Of a stretch of DNA of 64,000 nt, positions 36,885-45,082 are shown piece by piece. The first letter of the stretch is position 1; the number at the start of each line of letters is the position of its first letter. The translations under genes and the position numbers were made by a program. Under the pieces are notes generated by a model. That model worked only from the letters and a program-made list of their open reading frames with translations. It searched no databases and was not told the origin of the DNA. The stretch comes from Acholeplasmataceae bacterium UBA6150 (GTDB lineage: Bacteria > Bacillota_I > Bacilli_A > Acholeplasmatales > UBA5453), in assembly GCA_002423145.1 (NCBI GenBank), contig DIUU01000003.1, positions 1 to 64,000 of the forward strand, in the 5' to 3' direction.

Positions 36885-37811
36885 ATGAATATCTATCAAA
36901 ATTACGCTGAGTTGGTGGGCAATACACCGTTACTTAGACTCAAAAAATTAGAAAAAGAAACCCATACCGAAGGCCGATTGATTGCGAAAATCGAACGATT
37001 TAATCCCCTTTCAAGTGTCAAGGATCGATTAGCGAAAGCTTTAGTCGAAGATCTTGAACAAAAAGGAATGATTCATAAAGATACCATCTTGGTTGAACCT
37101 ACCTCAGGTAATACCGGCATTGGACTTGCTTTTATCTGTGCCGCTAAAGGCATCCCATTGGTCATCATTATGCCGGAAACGGTCACGAAAGAACGAGTGA
37201 TGACAGTGAAAGCTCTGGGGGCTTGTGTTTTATTAACCGAGGGCGCTCTCGGGATTAAGGGATCGATTGCGAAAGCAGAAGCGATGCTTAAAGAAAATCC
37301 AAATTACATTATGCCACAACAATTTAAGAACTTAGCGAATGCTGAAATGCACCGAAAAACCACTGCGGTTGAAATCCTCAGAGACACCGACAATCAAGTC
37401 GCTGCCTTTGTTGCAGGGGTAGGTACAGGTGGCACCATCACAGGGGTGGGCGAAGTTTTAAAACAAACCCTAGGACAAGTCGAAATTGTCGCTGTTGAAC
37501 CTTACGATTCTTCGGTACTATCCGGGGAAAAACCAGGATCTCACCGCATTCAAGGGATTGGCGCGGGATTCATTCCCGATGTATTAAACATTAAAATCAT
37601 TGATCGAATCATCCGAGTGACGAACGATGAAGCCATCCAAATGGCGAAATTGGTTGCGAGAACAGAAGGGGTATTTGTTGGTATTTCATCCGGAGCTGCT
37701 TTGGTAGCTGCGGTAGAAGTAGCGAAAAATCCAAAATATAAAGACTTAAACATCGTGGTAGTACTACCAGATTCAGGGGAACGTTATTTGTCCACTGGGA
37801 TATTTGATTGA
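36885..37811 (+). CDS. cysK: Cysteine synthase (O-acetylserine sulfhydrylase)
   Basis: This 308-aa PLP enzyme makes cysteine from O-acetylserine and sulfide. The PLP lysine is in SSVKDRLA (about residue 44); EPTSGNTGIGLAF and GVGTGGTITGVGEVL are the substrate and phosphate loops. ATG 36885 follows GGAGG (36872-36876) at proper spacing; the earlier frame start includes it. The next gene, cysE, starts 1 base after its stop, so the two-step pathway is made as one unit. Confidence 0.95.
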   Translation: MNIYQNYAELVGNTPLLRLKKLEKETHTEGRLIAKIERFNPLSSVKDRLAKALVEDLEQKGMIHKDTILVEPTSGNTGIGLAFICAAKGIPLVIIMPETVTKERVMTVKALGACVLLTEGALGIKGSIAKAEAMLKENPNYIMPQQFKNLANAEMHRKTTAVEILRDTDNQVAAFVAGVGTGGTITGVGEVLKQTLGQVEIVAVEPYDSSVLSGEKPGSHRIQGIGAGFIPDVLNIKIIDRIIRVTNDEAIQMAKLVARTEGVFVGISSGAALVAAVEVAKNPKYKDLNIVVVLPDSGERYLSTGIFD

Positions 37812-37812
37812 C

Positions 37813-38439
37813 ATGTTTTTTAAAGAACTCAGATTGACCATCAACCAGGCGAAGAAAAACGACCCTTCCGCGCCTTCAAAATTGACGATATTATTATCCT
37901 ATCCAGGTGTTCATGCTTTGATGTATTATCGTGTAGCGAGATTCTTTTATCACATTCGATTGACAGGGTTGGCACGAATTATTTCCAATATCGGAAGAAC
38001 ATTTACCAACATCGATATTCACCCAGGAGCGACCATTGGTCATGGCTTATTCATCGACCATGGGGCTGGGGTAGTGATTGGACAAACAGCCATCATTGGC
38101 GATGATTGTGTCTTATTTCATGGGGTAACTTTAGGATCAAATTCTACCAACGCGAAAGGCAACCGTCACCCGATTTTAGGTAATCGGATTACAATTTACG
38201 CGAACGCGACCTTGGTGGGTCCTGTTAAAATCGGGGACGATTCTATCATTGGTGCGAGCACCATTGTAAAACAAGACTTACCTGAACATAGTGTTGTTGT
38301 GGGGAATCCTATGCGATTCATCTCAATCGATGGTAAACGTGTCTATGATTCTACCTGTGAATGTGAAATCATGAAACAAGAATTGGCACAACTCAAAGAA
38401 CGACTAGAAGAACTACAAAAACAAATTGAAACCAAATAG
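37813..38439 (+). CDS. cysE: Serine O-acetyltransferase
   Basis: This 208-aa left-handed beta-helix acetyltransferase makes O-acetylserine for CysK. It shows hexapeptide repeats (IGHGLFIDHGAGVVIGQTAIIGDDC; HGVTLG; GNRITIYANATLVG) and the conserved histidines DHGAG and FHGVTLG. The C-terminal tail is a coiled-coil with Gln/Glu rather than the usual Ile-terminated CysK-binding tail, so a stable synthase complex is doubtful. ATG 37813 or TTG 37804 could be the start; neither has a clear ribosome-binding site, which fits translational coupling. Confidence 0.93.
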   Translation: MFFKELRLTINQAKKNDPSAPSKLTILLSYPGVHALMYYRVARFFYHIRLTGLARIISNIGRTFTNIDIHPGATIGHGLFIDHGAGVVIGQTAIIGDDCVLFHGVTLGSNSTNAKGNRHPILGNRITIYANATLVGPVKIGDDSIIGASTIVKQDLPEHSVVVGNPMRFISIDGKRVYDSTCECEIMKQELAQLKERLEELQKQIETK

Positions 38440-38451
38440 ATTGATCATTTT

Positions 38452-38484
38452 GGCACCTGAGCGTTAAAATCGCGCTCAGGTGCC
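38452..38484 (+). terminator. Terminator after cysK-cysE
   Basis: A 12-bp stem, GGCACCTGAGCG (38452-38463) with CGCTCAGGTGCC (38473-38484), is followed by TTTATTTAT. Confidence 0.85.
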
Positions 38485-38510
38485 TTTATTTATAATGTTT
38501 ACTATATCTT

Positions 38511-38539
38511 TTGAAATGGGTTCATCAAAAAAATATAAT
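38511..38539 (+). promoter_or_regulatory. Promoter of the iron ABC transporter operon
   Basis: TTGAAA (38511-38516), a 17-bp spacer and TATAAT (38534-38539) form a near-consensus promoter. A Fur box was looked for and not convincingly found. Confidence 0.8.
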
Positions 38540-38567
38540 AGCCTTGTAACAAAAGGGTGGGTTTCTC

Positions 38568-39524
38568 TTGAAGAAAAGACTTTATTTAATCATTCTATTT
38601 ACGCTGCTCTTGATATTATCCATATCGATTGGCGTCTCTAATATCAATTTCATCGATGTATTGAAACTAGATCAAGATACTTGGTTTCTTTTACTGACCT
38701 CAAGAGTCCCTCGAACCATCGCGATTATACTGACTGCGGTTGGATTATCGATTTCAGGGTTAATCTTACAAACCATCAGTAAAAACAAATTCATTTCACC
38801 TTCGATTGTTGGGGTTACTGACAGTGCTCAACTGGGGATACTACTGGCTTATTTATTATTTGGAACACTCAGTTTAACCTTTAAATTGGTATTTGCTTTT
38901 GGGTTTGCAGTATTAGGCTCATTTGTATTCATTACCATTCTCAATAAAATTAAATTCAAAAATGATATATATGTGCCTTTGATTGGGATGATGTTTGGTA
39001 GTATCATCGCTGCGATTGTATCGTTCTTAGCCTTTCAATTCAATGCGACACAGTTTGTCGATACGATTGGGGTAGGTAGCTTTACAACCAAGATTGCAGG
39101 TAATTATGAACTCTTATATGTGATTATTCCACCACTCATTCTCGCATTTATCTATATGGTACAGTTTAATATCATCGGGATTGGTGAAGACTTCGCGAAG
39201 AATTTAGGGGTCAATTATAAAAGAACGATGATGTTGGGATTAGTCATCATTTCGATGGTTTCAGCGGCGATATTTGTCGTTGTTGGTTCCATCCCTTTTA
39301 TTGGGTTGGTTGTTCCAAATTTGGTTTCCATATACTATGGGGATAATGTCAAAAAGAACGCGATTGACATCGCGTTGTTTGGTTCAGTATTCGTTTTAAT
39401 CGGTGATATTCTTTCTAGAGTCATCATCTACCCATATGAAATCCCTGTGTCCTTGACCATGGGAGTCTTAGGCTCAATCATTTTCTTATATCTCATTTAT
39501 AGGAGGGTGTATTATGCCAAATAA
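38568..39524 (+). CDS. Iron-siderophore ABC transporter permease 1 (FecCD family)
   Basis: This 318-aa protein has about nine membrane helices of the BtuC/FecCD type (SRVPRTIAIILTAVGLSISGLILQ; PFIGLVVPNLV). Start is TTG 38568 after a GGTGGG site. Order of genes permease-permease-ATPase-binding protein is that of the YclNOPQ and CeuBCDE catechol-siderophore systems. Overlaps the second permease by 11 bases. Confidence 0.92.
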   Translation: MKKRLYLIILFTLLLILSISIGVSNINFIDVLKLDQDTWFLLLTSRVPRTIAIILTAVGLSISGLILQTISKNKFISPSIVGVTDSAQLGILLAYLLFGTLSLTFKLVFAFGFAVLGSFVFITILNKIKFKNDIYVPLIGMMFGSIIAAIVSFLAFQFNATQFVDTIGVGSFTTKIAGNYELLYVIIPPLILAFIYMVQFNIIGIGEDFAKNLGVNYKRTMMLGLVIISMVSAAIFVVVGSIPFIGLVVPNLVSIYYGDNVKKNAIDIALFGSVFVLIGDILSRVIIYPYEIPVSLTMGVLGSIIFLYLIYRRVYYAK

Positions 39525-40491
39525 ATTCTTTAAACCCGTGATGATTGTAGGGTTGTTTGCTCTAGTTGCAGTGATACTTTATCTCACGTACTGGCTCATT
39601 GGTATCGATGTGATTACCATCGGGCAACTACAAAGAGGTCTATCTCGAAGGGGTGCTCGGGTGGTCGCGATGATTGTTGTGGCGATAACCATGGGTATCA
39701 CTGGATTGTTTTTCCAAACGTTAACACAAAATCGAATTCTTACCCCGAGTGTCATTGGGTTTGATTCGACGTTTGTTTTATCTCAAACACTCATCGTGTT
39801 TATATTTGGAAGTAGCACAGTACTCATCAGCAACCCGTACTATAATTTTATTTTATCGACATGGATGATGGTTTTTTCATCCCTTCTCTTATATGGATTC
39901 GTCTTAAAGAAAGGGAAGAACAACCTCGCTTTACTCCTCTTGGTTGGGTTGGTATTTCGAACCCTCATGGGTAGCCTCACGTCATTTATCTCAAGAATCA
40001 TCGATCCGGACGATTTTCTTGTGGTAACTTCGCGTACCATGGCTTCCTTAACCAATATGAACACTGAGATTCTGTGGTATTTAGCACTGCCGATCCTGGC
40101 TATAGTCATTGTTTTAATGGCCAGAGATACAAGGTCGTTTGATGTCATGAATTTAGGTGAAGACCAAGCCAAAAGTTTAGGTGTATCCTATCACAAACTG
40201 ATGAACCGACATCTGGTTTATATTGCGATACTCATCTCAGTATCGACAGCCTTGGTTGGTCCACTCATGTTTTTAGGGTTGATTACTGTCAACCTCGCAA
40301 GAGAGATTCTAAAAACCGATTATCATAAACCACTCTTATGGATGAGTAGTTTGCTAGGGATTGTATTCTTGGTATTGGGTCAGTTTACACTCACCACACT
40401 CAATTTGAATACCTCATTATCGACGCTCATCAATTTGGTCGGTGGATTATACATGATTACGGTTTTAGTTAAAGGAGAAAAAAAGGCATGA
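39514..40491 (+). CDS. Iron-siderophore ABC transporter permease 2 (FecCD family)
   Basis: This 325-aa multi-helix partner forms the channel with permease 1. Conserved LSRRGARVVAMIVVAITMGITGLFFQ and GPLMFLGLITVNLAR match the second FecCD subunit. GGAGG precedes ATG 39514. It overlaps the ATPase gene by 4 bases. Confidence 0.92.
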   Translation: MPNKFFKPVMIVGLFALVAVILYLTYWLIGIDVITIGQLQRGLSRRGARVVAMIVVAITMGITGLFFQTLTQNRILTPSVIGFDSTFVLSQTLIVFIFGSSTVLISNPYYNFILSTWMMVFSSLLLYGFVLKKGKNNLALLLLVGLVFRTLMGSLTSFISRIIDPDDFLVVTSRTMASLTNMNTEILWYLALPILAIVIVLMARDTRSFDVMNLGEDQAKSLGVSYHKLMNRHLVYIAILISVSTALVGPLMFLGLITVNLAREILKTDYHKPLLWMSSLLGIVFLVLGQFTLTTLNLNTSLSTLINLVGGLYMITVLVKGEKKA

Positions 40492-41267
40492 TTGAAATCC
40501 AAAATGTCACCAAAAAATATGGTAGTTTAGTCGTTTTAGACGACATCAATTTAACCATCAAAGAAGGTGCGGTTACGGCTCTCATTGGACCCAATGGGGC
40601 AGGAAAATCGACGCTTTTGGGTGTGATTTCAAAACTCATCGAAGCGGATTCGGGTACTGTGTTGTTGGATGGGGAATCCATTTCAAAAATAAAGCCCAAT
40701 GGTTTTGCTAAGGCGATAGCGATCCTCAAACAGACGAATCAAATCAATGTCAATTTAACGGTCAAGGAACTGGTTAGTTTCGGTCGATGGCCTCACTCGA
40801 AAGGTAACCTTACCAAAGAGGATGACGTTAAAATCGAAGAAGCTTTACGGTTCTTAAGACTCAAAGAAGTCGAACATAAAAATATTAACCATCTCTCAGG
40901 GGGACAAAAGCAGCGTGCATACATCGCGATGATTGTTGCACAAGACACGAAATATGTCTTACTCGATGAACCTCTCAATAACCTCGATATGCGTTATTCT
41001 GTGGATATGATGCTCATTCTCCAGGATTTGGTTAAAAAACTCAATAAAACCGTCATGATTGTATTACATGACATCAATTTCGCAGCCACCTTCTCCGATC
41101 ACATCATCGCTATGAAGGATGGCAAGATTATCAAAGAAGGCACTCCCGATCAAATCATGGAAAAAGACGTATTGGATTATGTCTTTGATCATGAGTTTTG
41201 TATCGCAGGTGTCAATGGAAAAAAATACTGTATTTATTATCAAGAAAGTGTAGAGGAAAAGATATGA
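40488..41267 (+). CDS. Iron-siderophore ABC transporter ATP-binding protein
   Basis: This 259-aa ATPase has GPNGAGKST, LSGGQKQRAYIAM and VLLDEPLNNLD, with the switch His in LHDINFAA. It powers the FecCD pair. It ends inside the start of the binding-protein gene (ATGA overlap). The closing residues YCIYYQESVEEKI resemble those of YclP/FatE-type ATPases. Confidence 0.93.
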   Translation: MIEIQNVTKKYGSLVVLDDINLTIKEGAVTALIGPNGAGKSTLLGVISKLIEADSGTVLLDGESISKIKPNGFAKAIAILKQTNQINVNLTVKELVSFGRWPHSKGNLTKEDDVKIEEALRFLRLKEVEHKNINHLSGGQKQRAYIAMIVAQDTKYVLLDEPLNNLDMRYSVDMMLILQDLVKKLNKTVMIVLHDINFAATFSDHIIAMKDGKIIKEGTPDQIMEKDVLDYVFDHEFCIAGVNGKKYCIYYQESVEEKI

Positions 41268-42265
41268 AAAAGATTTTATTTTTAATTATGGTTATGACAA
41301 TAAGTTTTGTTTTAGCAGCGTGTACCATCGTGGATGACAACAAAACATACCCAGAAACTGTCACGATTACACAAACTGTCACTCATGCAACCTCAAGAAC
41401 CGATACGAATCTTACAACAGAAACTGTGGATGAAGTCATTCCGACAAACCCAAAGAATGTTGCGATATTCGATTTTGGGGTGCTAGATATATTAGATTAT
41501 ATTGGTATTGAAAACCTAGGCATTGAAAAATTAGCGATTGTGAAAAGCAATGTCCCCAGTTATTTAAGCAATTTCAATGTCGATAGCGTCATCAACGCAG
41601 GAACGCTATTCGAACCAAATTTCGATAACCTAGATTTATTTAGCCCAGATTTAGTCATCATCTCCAGTCGTAGTGCTTGGACATATGACAAATTAAAAGC
41701 AGAATTGGGTGGGGTAGCTGTATTGAATGTTTCAGTCAATAATACCAAGTATTTAGAGAGTGTTGTAAAAAACATGAACAACCTCAAACTCATCTTTGGT
41801 GGTAATGAAACATTTAGTACCATGATCGATACCTTACAAACCAAAACCGATGAAGTTAAATTGCTTGCTCAAGCCAGCAATTTAAAATCCTTGATCGTCA
41901 TGACCAATGGTGATGATATTTCAGGGTATGGGGTAGGGTCGAGATTTGGTTTTATTCATAACGAACTGGGATTCATTCCAGCAGATGTGACGTTTGGTAA
42001 TGGTGACGCCAATACCCACGGAGATATCATTTCATTTGAATATGTTCAAACGCTAAACCCAGATGTCATGTTTGTGGTTGACCGTGCCGCAGCCATTGGC
42101 GGAGAAGCTTCCATTGGGGTTTTAGACAACGCCTTGGTAAATTCAACGAATGCAGCGAAAAATAACCGTATTATTTTACTAGATTCCATCGCGTGGTACA
42201 TCGTAACCGGAGGTTATCGATCGACCCTCACGATGATTAACGATACCAAAGCGATCTTTAGTTAA
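41264..42265 (+). CDS. Iron-siderophore substrate-binding lipoprotein
   Basis: This 333-aa FecB/CeuE-type lipoprotein starts at ATG 41264, which follows GAGGAAAAG; the longer frame has no signal. Signal and lipobox are SFVLAAC, with Cys about residue 18. A short Thr/Val linker precedes the two-lobe helical-backbone binding domain (PKNVAIFDFGVLDILDYIGI; TPxxxxxNLDLFSPDLVIIS). It captures ferric siderophore, perhaps catecholate, outside the membrane. Confidence 0.92.
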   Translation: MKKILFLIMVMTISFVLAACTIVDDNKTYPETVTITQTVTHATSRTDTNLTTETVDEVIPTNPKNVAIFDFGVLDILDYIGIENLGIEKLAIVKSNVPSYLSNFNVDSVINAGTLFEPNFDNLDLFSPDLVIISSRSAWTYDKLKAELGGVAVLNVSVNNTKYLESVVKNMNNLKLIFGGNETFSTMIDTLQTKTDEVKLLAQASNLKSLIVMTNGDDISGYGVGSRFGFIHNELGFIPADVTFGNGDANTHGDIISFEYVQTLNPDVMFVVDRAAAIGGEASIGVLDNALVNSTNAAKNNRIILLDSIAWYIVTGGYRSTLTMINDTKAIFS

Positions 42266-42271
42266 CTCCTG

Positions 42272-42300
42272 TTGACATCCAAGTGAAATATTGATACAAT
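42272..42300 (+). promoter_or_regulatory. Promoter of secG
   Basis: TTGACA (42272-42277), 17 bp, then TACAAT (42295-42300). Confidence 0.8.
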
Positions 42301-42325
42301 AAAGTGTATTTTAGGAGGTACTCAC

Positions 42326-42550
42326 ATGAATTTTGCTGATTACATCGCTATGGCATTAGGTTTATTCTTAATCGTAGCAGTTGCTTTACAATCTTCACAA
42401 GACGATGTCGCAAGTGCATTTTCTGGTGAAAAATCAGAGTTATTTAAAAATTCAAAGGCGAGAGGTTTAGAACTCTTCTTAGTAAGATTCACAGCTGTCG
42501 TGTCCTTTTTATTTGTGGCAATGGTTATTACATCCATTCTTACCCACTAA
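42326..42550 (+). CDS. secG: Protein translocase subunit SecG
   Basis: This 74-aa protein has two membrane helices (about 5-22 and 50-72) joined by a loop with ALQSSQDDVASAF, the SecG pattern usually written LLQ-S-K-x-x-GLS-AF. It helps the SecYEA channel push proteins across the membrane. AGGAGGT precedes the start. It stands alone with its own promoter and terminator; rnr and smpB, frequent neighbours in Firmicutes, are absent. Confidence 0.88.
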   Translation: MNFADYIAMALGLFLIVAVALQSSQDDVASAFSGEKSELFKNSKARGLELFLVRFTAVVSFLFVAMVITSILTH

Positions 42551-42577
42551 AAATAACTACAACTCAAAAACAAAATC

Positions 42578-42606
42578 AAAATCCCTTATTCAATTAAGGG
42601 ATTTTT
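42578..42606 (+). terminator. Terminator of secG
   Basis: AAATCCCTTA pairs with TAAGGGATTT over a five-base loop, and six T follow. Confidence 0.85.
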
Positions 42607-42694
42607 TGTCGTTAGAAAAGATAGATTGCACCAAAAATACTAATTAAGGTGTAAAAATAGCACTATATATATAATCAAAAGTGCAATAACGTGA

Positions 42695-42700
42695 TATAAT
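42695..42700 (+). promoter_or_regulatory. -10 box of the MNT-HEPN operon
   Basis: TATAAT at 42695-42700 lies 20 bases before ATG 42720. No good -35 box is present, which fits an autoregulated operon. Confidence 0.55.
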
Positions 42701-42719
42701 TTGCATAAAGGTGATAAAC

Positions 42720-43202
42720 ATGACTTTAAAAGAGTACAGATTCAAATTAGGGTTGAAACAATATGAAGTATCTAAAATGGTTGAAATACCATTAAGAACC
42801 TATAAAGAATATGAGAATAATCCTAATAAAGTAAATTCAATCAAATATAAGTATATATTAAGCAAACTGCTTGATTATGGATTAGTGGATGAAACACATG
42901 GCATATTAACCCTAGATCAAATTAAAAAAACCATTCACGAAGCAGTCCAAGGCTATGATATTGAGTTTTGTTACTTATTTGGGTCATATGCTAGAAATGA
43001 AGCTACACCTTCTAGTGATGTAGATTTAGTCGTATCGGGTTCTATTAAGGGACTTAATTTTTATGGCTTAGTTGAAACCATAAGACAACACTTATCCAAA
43101 AAAGTGGATGTTCTTTTTTGGACAGATTTACAAACCAATCCAGAATTAATATACGCGGTTTTAAAGGATGGTATAAAAATTGTTGGGAATTTCAAAGAAT
43201 GA
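42720..43202 (+). CDS. HTH-fused MNT-type nucleotidyltransferase antitoxin
   Basis: This 160-aa protein joins an XRE-like helix-turn-helix (about 1-50, LGLKQYEVSKMVEIPLRTYKEYE) to a minimal nucleotidyltransferase (about 70-160). GS-X10-DxD is visible as GSYARNEATPSSDVD. MNT antitoxins such as MntA add AMP to the tyrosine of a HEPN toxin. AAGGTGAT precedes ATG 42720. The fused DNA-binding domain, missing from most MNT antitoxins, could make it a repressor of its own operon. It overlaps the HEPN gene by 23 bases. Confidence 0.85.
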   Translation: MTLKEYRFKLGLKQYEVSKMVEIPLRTYKEYENNPNKVNSIKYKYILSKLLDYGLVDETHGILTLDQIKKTIHEAVQGYDIEFCYLFGSYARNEATPSSDVDLVVSGSIKGLNFYGLVETIRQHLSKKVDVLFWTDLQTNPELIYAVLKDGIKIVGNFKE

Positions 43203-43521
43203 TCAGTATTATGTAGAAAAGATTCTTAAGGATAATAAATTCTTGCTGACACACACACAAGGCATGACCAAGGAAGCACTTGAAAAGAATGAGGTTCTTG
43301 TCGATTCAGTCTTATTTAGGTTTATTCAAATTTCTGAAAATATCAAACGACTCACTGACGAATTCAAAAACAAACATACTGAAATTCCATGGATTAGTGT
43401 CATTGGATTACGAAATAGGATTGTCCATGATTATGGTGAAATAAAGTTGGAAATAATACATCATACCCTACACAATGATTTGGTTAATCTGAATGAAATA
43501 TTCAAAAATAGCCTTTATTGA
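43180..43521 (+). CDS. hepT: HEPN (HepT-like) ribonuclease toxin
   Basis: This 113-aa helical protein of the HepT/DUF86 family has RNRIVHDYG, the RX4HXY active site, with Tyr as the target of the partner's AMP addition. Expected role is an RNase toxin held in check by the MNT protein. The start is TTG 43180, 8 bases after AGGATGG; no in-frame ATG lies near. It overlaps the antitoxin gene by 23 bases. Confidence 0.85.
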   Translation: MLGISKNDQYYVEKILKDNKFLLTHTQGMTKEALEKNEVLVDSVLFRFIQISENIKRLTDEFKNKHTEIPWISVIGLRNRIVHDYGEIKLEIIHHTLHNDLVNLNEIFKNSLY

Positions 43522-43554
43522 GGATATTATGTTATCAATATAGGACTGCATTCA

Positions 43555-43583
43555 TTGACTAAAAATCATTTAGTTGATACAAT
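43555..43583 (+). promoter_or_regulatory. Promoter of the gene at 43619
   Basis: TTGACT (43555-43560), 17 bp, TACAAT (43578-43583). Confidence 0.7.
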
Positions 43584-43618
43584 AAACCTAGATATCACCA
43601 TCAAAGGGGGATGGACTT

Positions 43619-44206
43619 ATGGACCGCGCCAAATTCATGAAAAAGTATTTTCGTAAAAAGATCAAAGGTGCACAAGATTTCGATGCTTATGCAAGAGCCG
43701 ATTATGAACAAGCACTGGTTCGCGCAAGGGGTTTATTAGGCCTAGTCGAAGCCGACACCAATGATTTGAGCCCGTTGGTTGTATCCTTACCTGAAGCCTT
43801 CTTTAAGGGGTCTAGTGTACTCTTTAAAATGTCAAAAAAGAATGACCATATTCGCTTCAATCAAGCCAGAGTAACGGTATTGCTTTTTAGTGAACATCAA
43901 TTATATTACTATACCGCTTTAATCGATCATGAACGAGGGGCTTTTTCAGATGATTACACCGTTGAAATCCCATATAGTTCGATTGTTTCGATCGAAACGA
44001 ATTCGATTCGCTTTTATGAACGTGGAACCAATCACCATTACATTGACCTTCAACTTTACTTAGTGAACGACCACGCCATTACAGTCCGATTAAAGGATGT
44101 CGTTGTTGAAAGAAAAGAACTACAAGATGGTGTTTCTATCCCTGAAGATACCCAAACCGTACTCATTAACATCATGAAATTCTTACGTTTCAAACGTGGA
44201 TTATAG
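43619..44206 (+). CDS. Protein of unknown function
   Basis: This 195-aa soluble protein has no recognised domain. The N-terminus is basic (FMKKYFRKKIKGAQDFDAYA). The middle and end have the beta-strand pattern YYYTALIDHERGAFSDDYTVEIPYSSIVSIET, LQLYLVNDHAITVRL, which reads like a PH/GRAM-like barrel often found in membrane-linked proteins; that is a guess. GGGGG precedes ATG 43619. It has its own promoter and a hairpin (44205-44223) after the stop. Confidence 0.7.
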   Translation: MDRAKFMKKYFRKKIKGAQDFDAYARADYEQALVRARGLLGLVEADTNDLSPLVVSLPEAFFKGSSVLFKMSKKNDHIRFNQARVTVLLFSEHQLYYYTALIDHERGAFSDDYTVEIPYSSIVSIETNSIRFYERGTNHHYIDLQLYLVNDHAITVRLKDVVVERKELQDGVSIPEDTQTVLINIMKFLRFKRGL

Positions 44207-44228
44207 CTCACAAATTGTGGGCTTTTTC
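44205..44228 (+). terminator. Terminator after the gene at 43619
   Basis: AGCTCACA pairs with TGTGGGCT (44205-44223) with one G-T pair, and five T follow. Confidence 0.7.
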
Positions 44229-44255
44229 TTTTAAAATATCGGATTGGAATAATGT

Positions 44256-44284
44256 TTGACAATCGATATAAAACCATGTATAAT
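44256..44284 (+). promoter_or_regulatory. Promoter of yceD-rpmF
   Basis: TTGACA (44256-44261), 17 bp, TATAAT (44279-44284): both boxes are consensus. Confidence 0.85.
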
Positions 44285-44303
44285 TAATCAAGCTGGTGAT
44301 TGT

Positions 44304-44753
44304 ATGATTTTAACACTTGAAAAGCTAAAAACTGAATATGCCAACAAGGGCATTGAACTCACATTGGATTTCAAAAATCGCTTGGTAGAACAAACCCTCA
44401 TGTATGACATAGATGTGGTCCGTGTAACGGGGCAGGTCCAGTTTTTACAGAGCCGTTTTGTCCATTTTGATTTGCATATTGAAACGACATTGACGCTACC
44501 TTGTGCAATTACATTAAAACCAGTACAATTTCCACTCAGCTTTAAAATTGAAGAAGATGTTTCAGAGACCAGTGAAACTGAATATCAAATCGTTACGGAC
44601 AAAATCGATTTAGGCAACATCGTATGGGGAGCCATCATTCCAATGATCCCAATGCAAGTCTACGCCGAAGATGCTCCAAGAGATTTATATGAAGAAGAAC
44701 CCAAAGTCAATGAAGTATTCGCTCAATTAAAGGACCATTTTGACCAAAAATAG
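44304..44753 (+). CDS. yceD: YceD/DUF177-family ribosome-linked protein
   Basis: This 149-aa protein starts at ATG 44304; the longer frame begins inside the promoter. The DUF177 pattern is visible in VTGQVQFLQSRFVHFDLHIETTLTLPCAITLKPVQFPLSFKIEE and the acidic GNIVWGAIIPMIPM. The conserved placement directly before rpmF, seen in most bacteria, ties it to 23S rRNA or L32 assembly. The cysteine pair of typical members is reduced to one Cys. Confidence 0.9.
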   Translation: MILTLEKLKTEYANKGIELTLDFKNRLVEQTLMYDIDVVRVTGQVQFLQSRFVHFDLHIETTLTLPCAITLKPVQFPLSFKIEEDVSETSETEYQIVTDKIDLGNIVWGAIIPMIPMQVYAEDAPRDLYEEEPKVNEVFAQLKDHFDQK

Positions 44754-44764
44754 GAGGTGTGAAG

Positions 44765-44950
44765 ATGGCAATTCCTTTTCGCCGCACGTCTAAGACTGCA
44801 AAAAGAAAACGTCGTACACACTACAAACTAAGCAAACCTACTTTAGTGGTAGACCCACAAACTGGTGACTTAGTATTACCTCACAGAGTATCCCCAATCA
44901 CTGGTGAATACAGAGGCAATAAAGTAGTTAACGTCAAAGAATCTGAATAA
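44765..44950 (+). CDS. rpmF: 50S ribosomal protein L32, cysteine-free form
   Basis: This 61-aa protein reads MAIPFRRTSKTAKRKRRTHYKL, then LVLPHRVSPITGEYRGNKVV. The start is ATG 44765 after GGAGGTG. Typical L32 binds zinc with four cysteines; none is present here, so this is the zinc-free (C-) form. It follows yceD by 11 bases and is closed by a hairpin. Confidence 0.95.
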   Translation: MAIPFRRTSKTAKRKRRTHYKLSKPTLVVDPQTGDLVLPHRVSPITGEYRGNKVVNVKESE

Positions 44951-44965
44951 TCAGATTTAAAGAAG

Positions 44966-44985
44966 GATGCCGATGGGCATCTTTT
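44966..44985 (+). terminator. Terminator after rpmF
   Basis: GATGCC (44966-44971) pairs with GGCATC (44976-44981), followed by five T. Confidence 0.75.
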
Positions 44986-45082
44986 TCTTTACACAAACGT
45001 TACACGCTTATCTAAATGACTTTACAAAGTAAGCGATAAGTTATAAGATATTCATGAATTTAAAAAAATAGAGGTTTTTAAC

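Noticed and set aside
38485..38567. Fur box before the iron transporter
   Set aside because: No convincing 19-bp inverted repeat was found.
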